From the NCBI GenBank assembly GCA_949745595.1, contig CATJWN010000027.1, positions 1 through 40,204 of the forward strand: a stretch of 40,204 nucleotides of DNA, read 5' to 3'. This document shows positions 8,648-17,968 of this stretch, one piece after another. This stretch comes from an uncultured Clostridia bacterium. GTDB taxonomy: Bacteria > Bacillota > Clostridia > TANB77 > CAG-508. Under the pieces are notes generated by a model that was not told the origin of the DNA, searched no databases, and was given only the letters and a program-made list of their open reading frames with translations. The position numbers and the translations under genes were made by a program. Positions within the stretch are counted from its first letter, which is position 1. The number at the start of each line of letters is the position of its first letter.

Positions 8648-9526
8648 TTGGAGGAACAAAAAATCAATTTAACAGATGCTATATATCAATCTTTAAACGA
8701 TATATTTTCCAAACTATTTTCTTCAATCGATAATAGTATATATTCTTTACTAGATAACTTATGTTTTATAGATGCAGACATATTAAAAAACTCAGCTATT
8801 AGCAAATTACTTGGAAATAACGCTTCAGAAGGATTACTACTTATCTGTAACGCACTCGTTATTGGGTTTATACTTTATTATGCCACGAACTTTCTTTTTT
8901 CACATCTAACTTACACAAAAGTATCTTCTCCTTCTCAATTTCTTTTTAAATGTATAATATTTGTAGCACTAATGAATACATCATTATGGATATGTACTGA
9001 AATTATAAATATTATTTCAATCATAACTAACTTAATTAAGAACTTAGGTACAAACTATTTTGGTGAAAGTATTTCATTTTCAAGCTTAATTGATATGATA
9101 AATTCAAAAATATATGTAAATACGGGCGAATTTTCCATAATATCATTTGATGGAATAATAAAATCTTTCTGCACAGCAGGACTTATTAACTTACTTTTTA
9201 CTTACTCTTTAAGATATATTATGGTACAAGTATTTATTTTAACTTCTCCTTTTTCCTTTCTATCATTAATCTCAGATAACTCTAGTTGGTTCTTTAAATC
9301 TTGGCTAAGAAGCTTTATATCTCTGCTCTTAGTTCAAATTCTAATTACTATTATCTTATGTTTATCTTTTTCTTTAAGTATTGATAATTCTAATATGTCA
9401 AAACTGCTTTTTATAGGAATTATTTATGCTCTAATTCGTGCTAATTCCTATATGACACAAATTTTTGGCGGCATATCTACAGACATATCTAGTGGCATTT
9501 CTTCAATTAAAAATTTAAAATATTAG
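8648..9526 (+). CDS. VirB6/TrbL-like polytopic channel protein
   Basis: 292 residues, TTG start at 8648 behind AAGGAGG. About six membrane segments, preceded by an amphipathic N-terminal region of about 60 residues. The central block SLRYIMVQVFILTSPFSFLS and the conserved tail ending in GGISTDISSGISSIK resemble TrbL/VirB6-like proteins of Gram-positive conjugative elements, which form the inner-membrane core of the channel. Third gene of the T4SS-like operon. Confidence 0.68.
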   Translation: MEEQKINLTDAIYQSLNDIFSKLFSSIDNSIYSLLDNLCFIDADILKNSAISKLLGNNASEGLLLICNALVIGFILYYATNFLFSHLTYTKVSSPSQFLFKCIIFVALMNTSLWICTEIINIISIITNLIKNLGTNYFGESISFSSLIDMINSKIYVNTGEFSIISFDGIIKSFCTAGLINLLFTYSLRYIMVQVFILTSPFSFLSLISDNSSWFFKSWLRSFISLLLVQILITIILCLSFSLSIDNSNMSKLLFIGIIYALIRANSYMTQIFGGISTDISSGISSIKNLKY

Positions 9527-9536
9527 GAGGTAAATT

Positions 9537-9830
9537 TTGAAATTTATTTTTCCAAAAAATTATAGCTTTAAGTATAAGTTATTAGGATTTATAGATTACT
9601 CAACAGCTATTGTAGACTGCATCTTAGGCTTTTTACTGCATTTTATTATAGGAATATTTATAAAAACAATCACCACAAAAATTTATATTTTTATTATAAT
9701 TTTCTTTCCATTAGTGTTATTTAGTATCTTTGGGCTTGGTAGAGAAAATTTAATATCAGTTGTTTTTTATATGTATAGCTTTTTCAAAAAACAAAAAGTA
9801 TATTTATATAATAAAAAACATGTGGGCTGA
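9537..9830 (+). CDS. PrgI/VirB3-like membrane protein
   Basis: 97 residues, TTG start at 9537 behind AGGAGGT. The N-terminus FIFPKNYSFKYKLLGFID, two closely spaced membrane segments (about 22-45 and 48-66), then GLGRENLISVVFYMYSFFKKQKVYLY match the PrgI/VirB3-like family of Gram-positive type IV secretion systems, which normally sits next to and works with the VirB4 ATPase. Here the VirB4-like gene is not adjacent but at 22300-24114. Last gene of the operon; a terminator follows. Confidence 0.75.
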   Translation: MKFIFPKNYSFKYKLLGFIDYSTAIVDCILGFLLHFIIGIFIKTITTKIYIFIIIFFPLVLFSIFGLGRENLISVVFYMYSFFKKQKVYLYNKKHVG

Positions 9831-9899
9831 GAACTATAGCCCACGCATTTATATATTCTTATTCAACAAAACGCTATCTTTTTAGATAGCGTTTTTATT
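9822..9899. terminator. Hairpin plus bidirectional terminator
   Basis: A first hairpin GTGGGCT / AGCCCAC (9822-9828 with 9838-9844) overlaps the end of the VirB3-like gene. A second, AACGCTATCT / AGATAGCGTT (9870-9879 with 9884-9893), is followed by TTTATTTT. It can end both the plus-strand T4SS operon and the convergent minus-strand gene at 9900. Confidence 0.8.
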
Positions 9900-10463
9900 T
9901 TATATATGAAATTTCTTTTCAATTTCTACTTTCAAAATATCATAGTTAAAAATTAAAACAAAAGATAAATTTGTTATACATATCCAGATAGTAATTATAT
10001 TTAAAAGCGGTACATGTATAGATACAAAGCTTATAAACACATCATATATAATACTAAATAATAAAATTAAAATTTCATAAAAAGCATATTTTACATACTT
10101 TTTGTGTTTAAGCATTGTTATAATAAGCATTGTAATATTTGAAACCATTATAACTATTGGTATTCCTATACTAAAAGACCACTTTTGGAAACCAAAAACA
10201 AAATCTATTATAAATAGAAGCAGTGATATAACTAACATCTGAATTAAGGTATATGAAGCCAAATTTACACTTTTATCAAGCGCATATATAATAGAAATCC
10301 ATAAATAAATAATACTCATAATTGCAACAATAGACCAATTAAGCTTATGACTAAAAGAATAATTAATTGTCATAAGCATAATACCTAAAAATACTGATAT
10401 TATAATACAAATATTTGTAACTTCTCTGCTTTTCTTAACATTTGTAATTTTGGGATATAGCAT
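9900..10463 (-). CDS. Polytopic membrane protein, possibly DUF6320-like
   Basis: 187 residues with about six membrane segments and almost no soluble parts (starts MLYPKITNVKKSREVTN). The ATG at 10463 is one base after the stop of the acyltransferase-like gene and has GAGGTG 5-6 bases upstream, so the two are coupled. Small membrane proteins beside a condensation-like acyltransferase and an HSL-type hydrolase are commonly labelled DUF6320 in clostridia. I see no diagnostic motif and the assignment is tentative. Confidence 0.5.
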   Translation of the reverse strand: MLYPKITNVKKSREVTNICIIISVFLGIMLMTINYSFSHKLNWSIVAIMSIIYLWISIIYALDKSVNLASYTLIQMLVISLLLFIIDFVFGFQKWSFSIGIPIVIMVSNITMLIITMLKHKKYVKYAFYEILILLFSIIYDVFISFVSIHVPLLNIITIWICITNLSFVLIFNYDILKVEIEKKFHI

Positions 10464-10464
10464 A

Positions 10465-11730
10465 TCACACCTCATTTCCTTCAACTTGCACATCTATTCC
10501 TTGGCTTTCTAGAAGCTCCTTTAAAGTATTTTCTACATTTTTTTCTTCTAATACTGAAGTAATTGAAAAAACTGTAATATCTTCATAAGCACAGACTGTG
10601 CATTTAATTTTTTCAACATTTTCAGGTGCAATAAGTAATAAAAATTTATCTATATATGGTTTATACTCTGCCATTATACCTATTCTACCAACATTTGATA
10701 AAGTAGTGGTATTATAAGTTCTCATTTTTTTATGCGCTTTTGCTACTACAATTTTCTTTAAAAACAATGGTACAAATCCTAAAATTAAGTTATTAGATAA
10801 TTTCAAATTTACTGCTATTGTCTTCAAAAGCTCTTCCTCTGTAAGTTTTTCTGCAAATTGTTTCTTAACCTCTTCTAAAATATTATCATAACTTCCAGCC
10901 TTATTAGTATCTACATTTATATCTATATATGAAAAGGAATTTGAGCTAGTATAAGAAGGAAAATACTTTTTTAAATTAACTGGTACTTGTATTCTAACTT
11001 CTCTTTTACTATTATCCTTTTCTACTCCTGCTTTGTGTATTGCATATATAAGAGTGGCTGTCAAAAACTGAGTAATAGTCGCACCTTTTGATTTTGCAAT
11101 TTCTCTAATTTTATTAGAACTCATATACTCGTGAGTAACTGATATCACTCCTGGTGGAAGTAATCTGCCTCTCAAATTATACGCCCTTTTAACATCTCTT
11201 TTAACCTTTAACTTTTTATCATAATTCTTACTATAAATATCTTCCGAAGTGTATTTAATCTCTCTTTCTTTTGTAAGTGCCGTACTACTGTTTTTCAAAT
11301 ATTTCATTTCAATATAGTTATAAACAATTTCTTTTAAAAAATGTACCGCACTGCTGCCATCTGTTAAGCAATGGAAAATTTCTAAATTTATTTTACAATC
11401 AAAATATGATACTTGAAATAAATAATCATTATTAAGTGGTAAATCAATAAATTTACATGGATAATCATTTTCTTCTTCTACAATTGGGTTCTTACTATTA
11501 TTTTCAAAATAATACCAAAAAAGTCCTTTTCTCATTCTTACTTTGAAAAACTTAAATTTATTAAGAGCCACCCTTACAGATTTTTCTAATGTTTCCTGAT
11601 CTATCTGCTCTTTTAATACTGCAGATATCCTAAAAACAGTTTTATACTTTTTTGTTGATGCAAGTGGAAATAACTTAGCATAATTATCCAGCCTTCTCCA
11701 CGCTAATCCTTCTTTTCTCTGATATCTCAT
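10465..11730 (-). CDS. Condensation/alcohol acetyltransferase-like protein
   Basis: 421 residues. The central motif HCLTDGSSAVHFLKE (about residues 120-134) is the HxxxDG signature of CoA-dependent acyltransferases and condensation domains (chloramphenicol acetyltransferase fold). A later TLSNVGRIG block resembles the DFGWG-side region of such proteins. It probably transfers an acyl group to an alcohol or amine; the substrate is unknown. It starts at ATG 11730 with AAAGG just upstream, two bases after the hydrolase stop, and is followed directly by the membrane protein at 9900-10463. The three genes form one operon that looks like a lipid or ester metabolism unit. Confidence 0.7.
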   Translation of the reverse strand: MRYQRKEGLAWRRLDNYAKLFPLASTKKYKTVFRISAVLKEQIDQETLEKSVRVALNKFKFFKVRMRKGLFWYYFENNSKNPIVEEENDYPCKFIDLPLNNDYLFQVSYFDCKINLEIFHCLTDGSSAVHFLKEIVYNYIEMKYLKNSSTALTKEREIKYTSEDIYSKNYDKKLKVKRDVKRAYNLRGRLLPPGVISVTHEYMSSNKIREIAKSKGATITQFLTATLIYAIHKAGVEKDNSKREVRIQVPVNLKKYFPSYTSSNSFSYIDINVDTNKAGSYDNILEEVKKQFAEKLTEEELLKTIAVNLKLSNNLILGFVPLFLKKIVVAKAHKKMRTYNTTTLSNVGRIGIMAEYKPYIDKFLLLIAPENVEKIKCTVCAYEDITVFSITSVLEEKNVENTLKELLESQGIDVQVEGNEV

Positions 11731-11732
11731 TT

Positions 11733-12687
11733 CTAACCTTTCTCTTGTAATAACTCTACAATATCCTCAAAAGTCTCTCTTGCTGCATATACTTTTTTAT
11801 TTTCAATATGTGTCATCCATATATGTATCGCCTTTTCTTTCTCACGTAAATCAATGTTAATTCCTGCTTCTTTTGTCCTTTTCATAAACTCATGTACATC
11901 TGGATTCAACATATCATAAGTGCCTGTATATATTGTAATATTTTTTAATTTATCAATTGGTCCTAAGATTGGATTTACTAAATAATTATCCATTCCATCT
12001 TCACCAGCATACTTTTTACCTGCAACTATTAAAGCCTCTTTTAAAAGAACGGGATCTACTTTTTCCTTTTCTTCTACTTCTGGATTTGTCATTCTAACAT
12101 CTAACCAAGGAGATAATAAAATCGTTTTGTATGGCATTTGTTTTCCTTCTTCGCCCATTTTTTCAAGTAGTCCGAAGTGCCATACCACCACCTGCTGAAT
12201 CACCCATTAGAATAACTTTTTCTTTACCTACTTTATCTATTAAATCAATATATATAGGTTCTATCATGTCAAAAGCTTCTTTATAAGTATTCCTAGGTGT
12301 TAATGGATAATCTGGAAGCACAAGTGTCATTCCTGTTCTATCAACAATCTCTTCTAAAAACTGCCAATGTTTATAAGTTGCCTCCATTACATATGCTCCA
12401 CCATGTAAATATAGAATATATTTATCGCTCATATCACCATTCTGCTTAGAAGTAATTATAAACACTTTCCTGTTTTTAAATTTCTCTTCTTTAAGATTGT
12501 ATTGTATAATCGTACTAATTGGTGGTTTAGCTTGGATATCGACAATAAACATCGGTACAATAAGTAACATTGCTAAAACCATAAAAAACATTATATATAG
12601 CTTTAGAAATTCAACATTTATTAAATATAAAATAAACATTATTATGCCTTCTATTATTGCACTTAAAAACATATATCTTTTTTTCAT
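11733..12687 (-). CDS. HSL-family alpha/beta hydrolase (+1 frameshift)
   Basis: Two N-terminal membrane segments (about residues 5-48) precede an esterase domain with the oxyanion motif LYLHGGAYV and the nucleophile motif GDSAGGGMAL. Frame 0 ends three codons later (CGG ACT ACT TGA). Skipping the C at 12174 gives GDSAGGGMAL-G-LLEKMG and continues with LLSPWLDV, the acid-region block YTGTYDMLNPD and the histidine block KAIHIW, yielding 317 residues, a normal size for the family. Without the shift the catalytic Asp and His are lost. ATG 12687 has GGAGC upstream. It heads the operon with the acyltransferase-like gene. Confidence 0.8.
12171..12177 (-). other. CGGA +1 frameshift site 2 (hydrolase)
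   Basis: In-frame CTT CGG followed by A on the minus strand. Skipping the C at 12174 restores the family pattern GDSAGGGxALGLL. Confidence 0.8.
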
Positions 12688-12740
12688 ATTTGCTCCATTT
12701 CTTTAAATACTATAATATCAAAAAATATTTTTTATGTATA

Positions 12741-12769
12741 TAGATTTTTTGTTTTTTATATGATATAAT
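12741..12769 (+). promoter_or_regulatory. Promoter of the primosome operon
   Basis: TATAAT (12764-12769) lies 17 bases after a weak -35, TAGATT (12741-12746). Transcription would start near 12776, ahead of GGGAGC and the ATG at 12818. Confidence 0.55.
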
Positions 12770-12817
12770 TTCGGTACTGTACAAAAGATAAATAATTTAA
12801 TAATAGGGAGCTTATAT

Positions 12818-13771
12818 ATGAAACTAGAACTTAGTGATAAATCACAATTATTCTCTTGTACAGAGATACCAGATGTATTTTTTACTGAATATATGCCTTC
12901 AATGAATGGAAATTTTTTGAAGGTTTATTTGTATGTCCTTTTTCTTGCAAAACATAATAAGGATGTTAAAATAAATGATTTATCAAAAAGACTAGCAATT
13001 CCTTACCCTGATGTAGAAGAGGCTTTACAATATCTAATGGAACAGAACTTATTAATAAAATTACCTGAAGGCTATTCTGTTACGAATATTCAAGAATTAG
13101 AACTTACAAAACTATATTCACCAAAAATTACATCTTCACCAGAGGATATTGAAAAAACACATCAAAATCAATACAGAGCTCAAGCTATTGAAAATATCAA
13201 TACTCTATTTTTCCAAGGTGTTATGAATACTACTTGGTATAATGATATTGATTTTTGGTTTAATAAATATGGTTTTGATGAACAAGTTATGCTTGCACTT
13301 TTTGGCTACTGTTTTGATAAAAAAGCAATGACTCGCGGATATATACAAACTGTAGCAGATGCTTGGGCAAGTCATCAAATAAAGAATTTTAATGACTTAG
13401 AGGCTTACGAACTAAAACAAGATAAATTACATATTTTATCAAAGGATATTGGCAAGAAATTGCGCCGTACCATAACAGCATTTGACGAAGAACTTATTAG
13501 AAAATGGTCAGAAGAATTTAATTATGATATTAATATAATTGAACTTGCACTAAAAGCTTCTACTTCTACTACTAATGCAAGTTTGAACTACTTTGATAAA
13601 ATACTTACAGATTGGCACGAAAAAGGGTTAAACACAGTCGAAGAAATAGAAACTTATAAACAATCCCAAAAAGATAAAACTAAAAAAATAAAACAAATTG
13701 AAAAAAGGATTCCTGAATTTAGCTATACTCAAAGTACTTTCGACAATTTAGATTCCTTATATGACAACTAA
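12818..13771 (+). CDS. DnaD-domain replication initiation protein
   Basis: 317 residues. An N-terminal winged-helix part (about 20-90) is followed by two DnaD/DnaB_2-type domains. The first is around 145-200 (WFNKYGFDEQVMLALFGYC..., IQTVADAWASHQI); the second is around 225-290 (EELIRKWSEEFNYDINIIEL..., SLNYFDKILTDWHEKG), with the characteristic tryptophan-glycine end. DnaD/DnaB proteins work with the helicase loader in primosome assembly at origins and restart sites. It is followed 12 bases later by the DnaI-type loader, its expected partner. Confidence 0.85.
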   Translation: MKLELSDKSQLFSCTEIPDVFFTEYMPSMNGNFLKVYLYVLFLAKHNKDVKINDLSKRLAIPYPDVEEALQYLMEQNLLIKLPEGYSVTNIQELELTKLYSPKITSSPEDIEKTHQNQYRAQAIENINTLFFQGVMNTTWYNDIDFWFNKYGFDEQVMLALFGYCFDKKAMTRGYIQTVADAWASHQIKNFNDLEAYELKQDKLHILSKDIGKKLRRTITAFDEELIRKWSEEFNYDINIIELALKASTSTTNASLNYFDKILTDWHEKGLNTVEEIETYKQSQKDKTKKIKQIEKRIPEFSYTQSTFDNLDSLYDN

Positions 13772-13783
13772 TTGGAGGAAAAT

Positions 13784-14810
13784 ATGGAAAAATCGCTGCT
13801 AAAACAGATTTTACATGAATATGAAGAAAAAAGAAATAAAGCCACTCTCCTTGCTGAAAAACGTAAACAAGAACTTTTAGCAGTAAATCCTCGTTTATCT
13901 GAAATAGAAACAGAACTTTCTCAAATTTCTTTGCAGACTACAAAGGCAATACTTCTTGCAAGTGAAAATGAGAAAGAAAAATTACTTAGTGATTTAAAGA
14001 AAAAAACAAATGCACTTATAAAAGAAAAATCTACTTTTTTAAAGTCTTTATCTAAAGATTCTGACTTCCTTAATCCACAATTTGAGTGCAAAATGTGTAA
14101 AGATACAGGTTATGTTTTAAGAGAGGGTGTATCAAAAATGTGTACTTGTTTAAAACAACGTATCTATGATGTGGCCTACAATAAATCTAATATGGGAAAC
14201 TTAGAAATAGAAAACTTCTCTACTTTCGATTATAGAATCTTCTCAGATAAAATTAATAAAGAACTATATAAATCAAATATCTCACCTAGACAAAACATAA
14301 AACTTATCAGAGAAAAAGTACAAAGTTTTATAGACAATTTTGATGATCCAGCTGAGAAAAACTTACTTTTCACTGGTAATACTGGAGTTCGGAAAAACCT
14401 TTCTTACTAACTGCCTAGCAGGTGTTATGCTAAGAGAAGGAAAAACTGTACTATATCAAACTGCACCTGTTATGCTAGATTCTATAATTGATGCAAAATT
14501 CGGAAAAGATAATTCTAATACTAATTTATTTGATAATGTATTAAATGTCGACTTACTTATCATAGATGACTTAGGAACAGAAACTGTTAATGATTATAAA
14601 ATTGAAGAATTATTTAATATTATAAATACTAGACTTTTAAATCAAAATCATAAAATAACAAAAACTATTATATCTACAAACCTTACTCCAGAAGAACTTT
14701 TTCAAAGATATACACCACGTATTGGTTCAAGGCTTGCTGGTAATTATCGCTTTCTTCGCTTCTTTGGAGAAGATTTAAGGATGAGGAAACTTAAGAAAAA
14801 TGCTGAATAA
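13784..14810 (+). CDS. dnaI: DnaI/DnaC-type helicase loader (+1 frameshift)
   Basis: The start is ATG 13784 behind TTGGAGG. An N-terminal coiled helical region precedes a zinc-type cluster (CKMCKDTGYV...KMCTC, about residues 104-128) as in DnaI. Frame 0 stops at 14408-14410 inside the Walker A loop. Skipping the C at 14390 (GTT-C-GGA) turns GNTGVRKN into GNTGVGKT, a perfect P-loop, and continues through LLIIDDLGTE (Walker B) and TIISTNLTPEEL (sensor) to 14810, for 341 residues. The protein loads the replicative DnaB/DnaC-type helicase with the DnaD-domain protein encoded upstream. Helicase loading is normally essential, so the interruption is very unlikely to be a real null mutation. Confidence 0.88.
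14387..14393 (+). other. CGGA +1 frameshift site 3 (helicase loader Walker A)
   Basis: In-frame GTT CGG followed by A. Skipping the C at 14390 gives the glycine before Lys-Thr in the Walker A motif. This is the site that best fixes which amino acid is inserted. Confidence 0.88.
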
Positions 14811-14817
14811 AAAAATT

Positions 14818-14843
14818 AAACGCCTACACTTGCAGGCGTTTTA
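14818..14843. terminator. Bidirectional terminator between dnaI and the kinase gene
   Basis: An AAACGCCT / AGGCGTTTT stem (14818-14825 with 14834-14842) with a short loop, A-rich before and T-rich after. The convergent genes end at 14810 and 14850. Confidence 0.75.
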
Positions 14844-14849
14844 AGTTTA

Positions 14850-17128
14850 TTATATTAAATTAAATTCAACTTCTACTTTAAATAAGTCTCCATCTATCTT
14901 ACAATTTAATGTTCCTTTTTGAAGTTCTGTTAAACTTCTTGCTATTGCTAAGCCCAGTCCACTACCTTCTGTAGTTCTTGATTTATCTCCTCTTACAAAC
15001 CTTTGCATTAATTCTTCTTCTGAGATATTTAACTTATCTTTAGATATATTTTTTAGAATAACCTTTACTCTTCCGAGCCTCCATAATTTCCGTTTCAATA
15101 TATACTCTTGAGTTTTCTAAAGCATATTTTGATATGTTTCCAAATAGATTATCTATAACTCTATATAAATATCTACTATCTGCCTTAACTTTTATATTTA
15201 CTTTAGATAAATTTGTAACTATTTCTAAATTCTTTTCTTCGAACTTATCTTTGTATTCACCAATTAACTGATTTAAAAGCTCTATTAAACCTATTTCTTC
15301 TAAGTTCAAACTTACATTTCCAGAAGAGGCTTTTGAAGCTTCTACTAAATCCTCTGTAAGCTTCTTTAAACGTTGAGATTTGCTATCTAATATATCTACA
15401 TATTCTTTTAGCTTATCATTGTCTATATTTTCTTTCTTAATTAAATCTACATAATTTATAATTGATGTAAGTGGTGTTTTTATATCATGAGAAACATTAG
15501 TAATAAGTTCAGTCTTTAATCTTTCTGATTTTAAGCTTTCTTCTACTGCATTTTCAAAGCCATTTGATATATCATTTACATAGTCTACACAGTTCTCAAA
15601 TTCTTTTGTAAAATCATCTTTATATAATCTTATAGTATTGTTTCCTTCATAGATTTCTTTAAGCCCTGCTTCTAATTTCATAAAACTATTTACTCTAGCT
15701 AGAACTTGATACATAACATAGAATAATATTATTCCATCTAATATCACGCCAAATTCACCAAATATACCCACAAGTACAATTGATACAATTATATATATTC
15801 CAATTGCTCCAATTAACTTCCAAGTTAGTTTAATATTCTCACTAATTCCTTTTTGAGTTTTCTTTATACTGTCTCTAATCTTTAGCAACCATCTTTTTAT
15901 CATATCTAGCATTTCGCTTAATATTTTAACTGACCATTTGAACAATCTTCCACAAATACATGTATCTAAGAATTTCTTAGCTTTTATTCTAGCAATCAAT
16001 GTAACCATAAAAATTTCTAATACAGCAAAAATTATTATATATACAGTTGTAATTGTCGTGAAAAATGTATTTTGAGATACCATTATATCTGCTCCAAGTT
16101 CTTCAATACTCACTCCAAAAATCGCAAATACTATAAGTACTGCACATAACATTACTTCTAATGGTATTTTATCAAAATCTGTTAATTGTATTTCGTCTTT
16201 ACCTTTTACATGTCCTATTGAATTTATTAAGAATATAGATATAAGTAAAGTTAATATTACAGATACTGGCAATGCAATCATTATTTGTTGCTCATAAGGT
16301 TTTAATTGCGTCATTGTATTTATTACTAACGCTATCTCACTATTTTCAGGTAATTCTGTAATAAAAGATGTATAAATTGTAAAGTCCTCTATTGCAGCTG
16401 TATATTGTTCAACTTCTCTTTCTTGAGCAGTCTCACTTTCTATTACATTTGTAGTATCTGTTGTTAAAGAAGTTGTTGAAACATCTGATACTGAGTAACT
16501 CGCTGTATCTGATGTTATTTCTGGAATTTCATCAACTTCTGGTATAACATTTTCATCCTCTGACCCAACATAATCATAACCTGAATAATCATTTCTAGTA
16601 ATAGCACCTGTTTTTCTACTAGAATAATATGTAATTGCAGTATTATAATTTAAAAAGCCTCTAGTATAATCATCTAAAAATTCTGGTTCATTTGAAGTAT
16701 ATTCATTGTTTTCATAACAGAAATTAACTTTATTATTATCTTTTTTTATAACCTCTTCCTTTATTTCTGCTAAAGTATCAGTTTTTTCTGAAAATGGAAT
16801 ATTAGTTAAAGCTTTATCTTGATAGATAATCAAGAAATTCCCACAATCACCTATTCCATATATTGGATAATAATTCGTATAGTAAATTCTATTATTTCCA
16901 TCTTTAATCATTTTGTAACTATCATTTGCAAATATCAGCTCTTCCATTTCACTTCTTATACGTCCAAGGTATGCCGATTTAAAGTTTACTCCGATTAAAA
17001 AATGCCTCTTTTGATGTAAATGAGCCTTCATTTATTGCAAACACATAAAAACTAGATAGTATAATTACCGCAACTAATATAGGCATTAGTATATAGCAAA
17101 TACCTCTTAACAAACTGCTATTTTTCAT
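14850..17128 (-). CDS. Membrane sensor histidine kinase (two +1 frameshifts)
   Basis: The start is ATG 17128 behind GGGGG. Two in-frame CGGA sites must be passed: AAT-C-GGA at codon 46 (C at 16993), directly after the first membrane segment, and GCT-C-GGA (C at 15075) between the N box and the ATP lid. The repaired protein has 758 residues: an N-terminal membrane segment, an outer domain of about 210 residues, several more membrane segments, a linker, the phosphorylated His (VSHDIKTPLTS, about H547), the N box (VIDNLFGNIS, about N660), and, after the second shift, DKSRTTEGSGLGLAIA. Partner of the response regulator immediately upstream. Without the first shift only about 49 residues are made; without the second the ATP lid is missing. 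Confidence 0.85.
15072..15078 (-). other. CGGA +1 frameshift site 4 (kinase ATP domain)
   Basis: In-frame GCT CGG followed by A on the minus strand. Skipping the C at 15075 gives IMEA-G-RVKVILKN and continues into the G2 box. Confidence 0.82.
16990..16996 (-). other. CGGA +1 frameshift site 5 (kinase N-terminus)
   Basis: In-frame AAT CGG followed by A on the minus strand; frame 0 stops four codons later. Skipping the C at 16993 gives EAFFN-G-VNFKSAYLG and joins the only well-placed start (17128) to the sensor domain. Confidence 0.82.
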
Positions 17129-17139
17129 AACAATCCCCC

Positions 17140-17838
17140 TTAATCAATTTTTTCTATTTTATATCCAATTCCCCAAATTACTTTTAAATATCTTGGGTCT
17201 TTTGGATTTATTTCTATTTTTTCTCTAATGTGTCTTATATGTACTGCAATAATATTTTCAGCAGCATAAGCTTCATCTTTCCATACATTTTCATATATCT
17301 GATCTATTGAAAAAACTGTACCTTTATTTTTTAATAAAAACTTCAAAATATTGTATTCTGTCGGTGTAAGTTTTACTTCTTTTCCCTCAATCATTACTTT
17401 CTTTAAATTGTCGTCAATAACTAAATCACCACTTTTATACATTTTTGAGCCTTCTTTTACTTCAATAGATCCAAATTTTGTGTATCTTCTTATACAAGAG
17501 TTTACTCTTGCAATTAACTCCATTGGATTAAAAGGTTTTGTTACATAATCGTCTGCACCTAAATCTAAACCTATAATTTTATCACTATCCTCAGATTTAG
17601 CAGAAAGCATTAAAACTGGTATAGAAAATTCTTTTCTTATTTCTTCTAAAGTTTCTATTCCATCTTTGCCTGGCATCATAATATCTAGAATAACAAGATG
17701 TACTTCAGTATTTCTTATTATTTTTAACGCTTCATTTCCATTATAAGCTTTTAAAACATTGTAATCTTCTTTACTCAAATATATATCTATTGCTTTTACA
17801 ATTTCTTTATCATCATCACAAACTAAAATATTATACAT
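17140..17838 (-). CDS. OmpR/PhoB-family response regulator
   Basis: 232 residues. The receiver domain has acidic residues D8-D9, phosphoacceptor D52 (LVILDIMMPGKDG) and K101 (YVTKPF). The C-terminal winged helix (about 130-230) has LTPTEYNILKFL and IAVHIRHIREKIE. Its gene lies 11 bases before the histidine kinase gene on the same strand, so the two form a standard two-component operon. The membrane topology of the kinase suggests an envelope signal. GAGGGGGAGC lies upstream of the ATG. Confidence 0.93.
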   Translation of the reverse strand: MYNILVCDDDKEIVKAIDIYLSKEDYNVLKAYNGNEALKIIRNTEVHLVILDIMMPGKDGIETLEEIRKEFSIPVLMLSAKSEDSDKIIGLDLGADDYVTKPFNPMELIARVNSCIRRYTKFGSIEVKEGSKMYKSGDLVIDDNLKKVMIEGKEVKLTPTEYNILKFLLKNKGTVFSIDQIYENVWKDEAYAAENIIAVHIRHIREKIEINPKDPRYLKVIWGIGYKIEKID

Positions 17839-17929
17839 AAAATGCTCCCCCTCATATTATTCTATAATTATATTATCATACTTTTATTAAGAAAAAATAG
17901 AGAAATTATTAAGAATTGATTAAGCTATA

Positions 17930-17958
17930 AAAAAGAGCCTAGATGTTATCTAAGCTCT
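17930..17958 (-). terminator. gyrA terminator
   Basis: On the minus strand an 11-bp stem, AGAGCTTAGAT / ATCTAGGCTCT (one wobble pair; 17948-17958 with 17934-17944), is followed by TTTTTTAT. It lies just past the gyrA stop. Confidence 0.8.
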
Positions 17959-17968
17959 TCTTTAGTAA

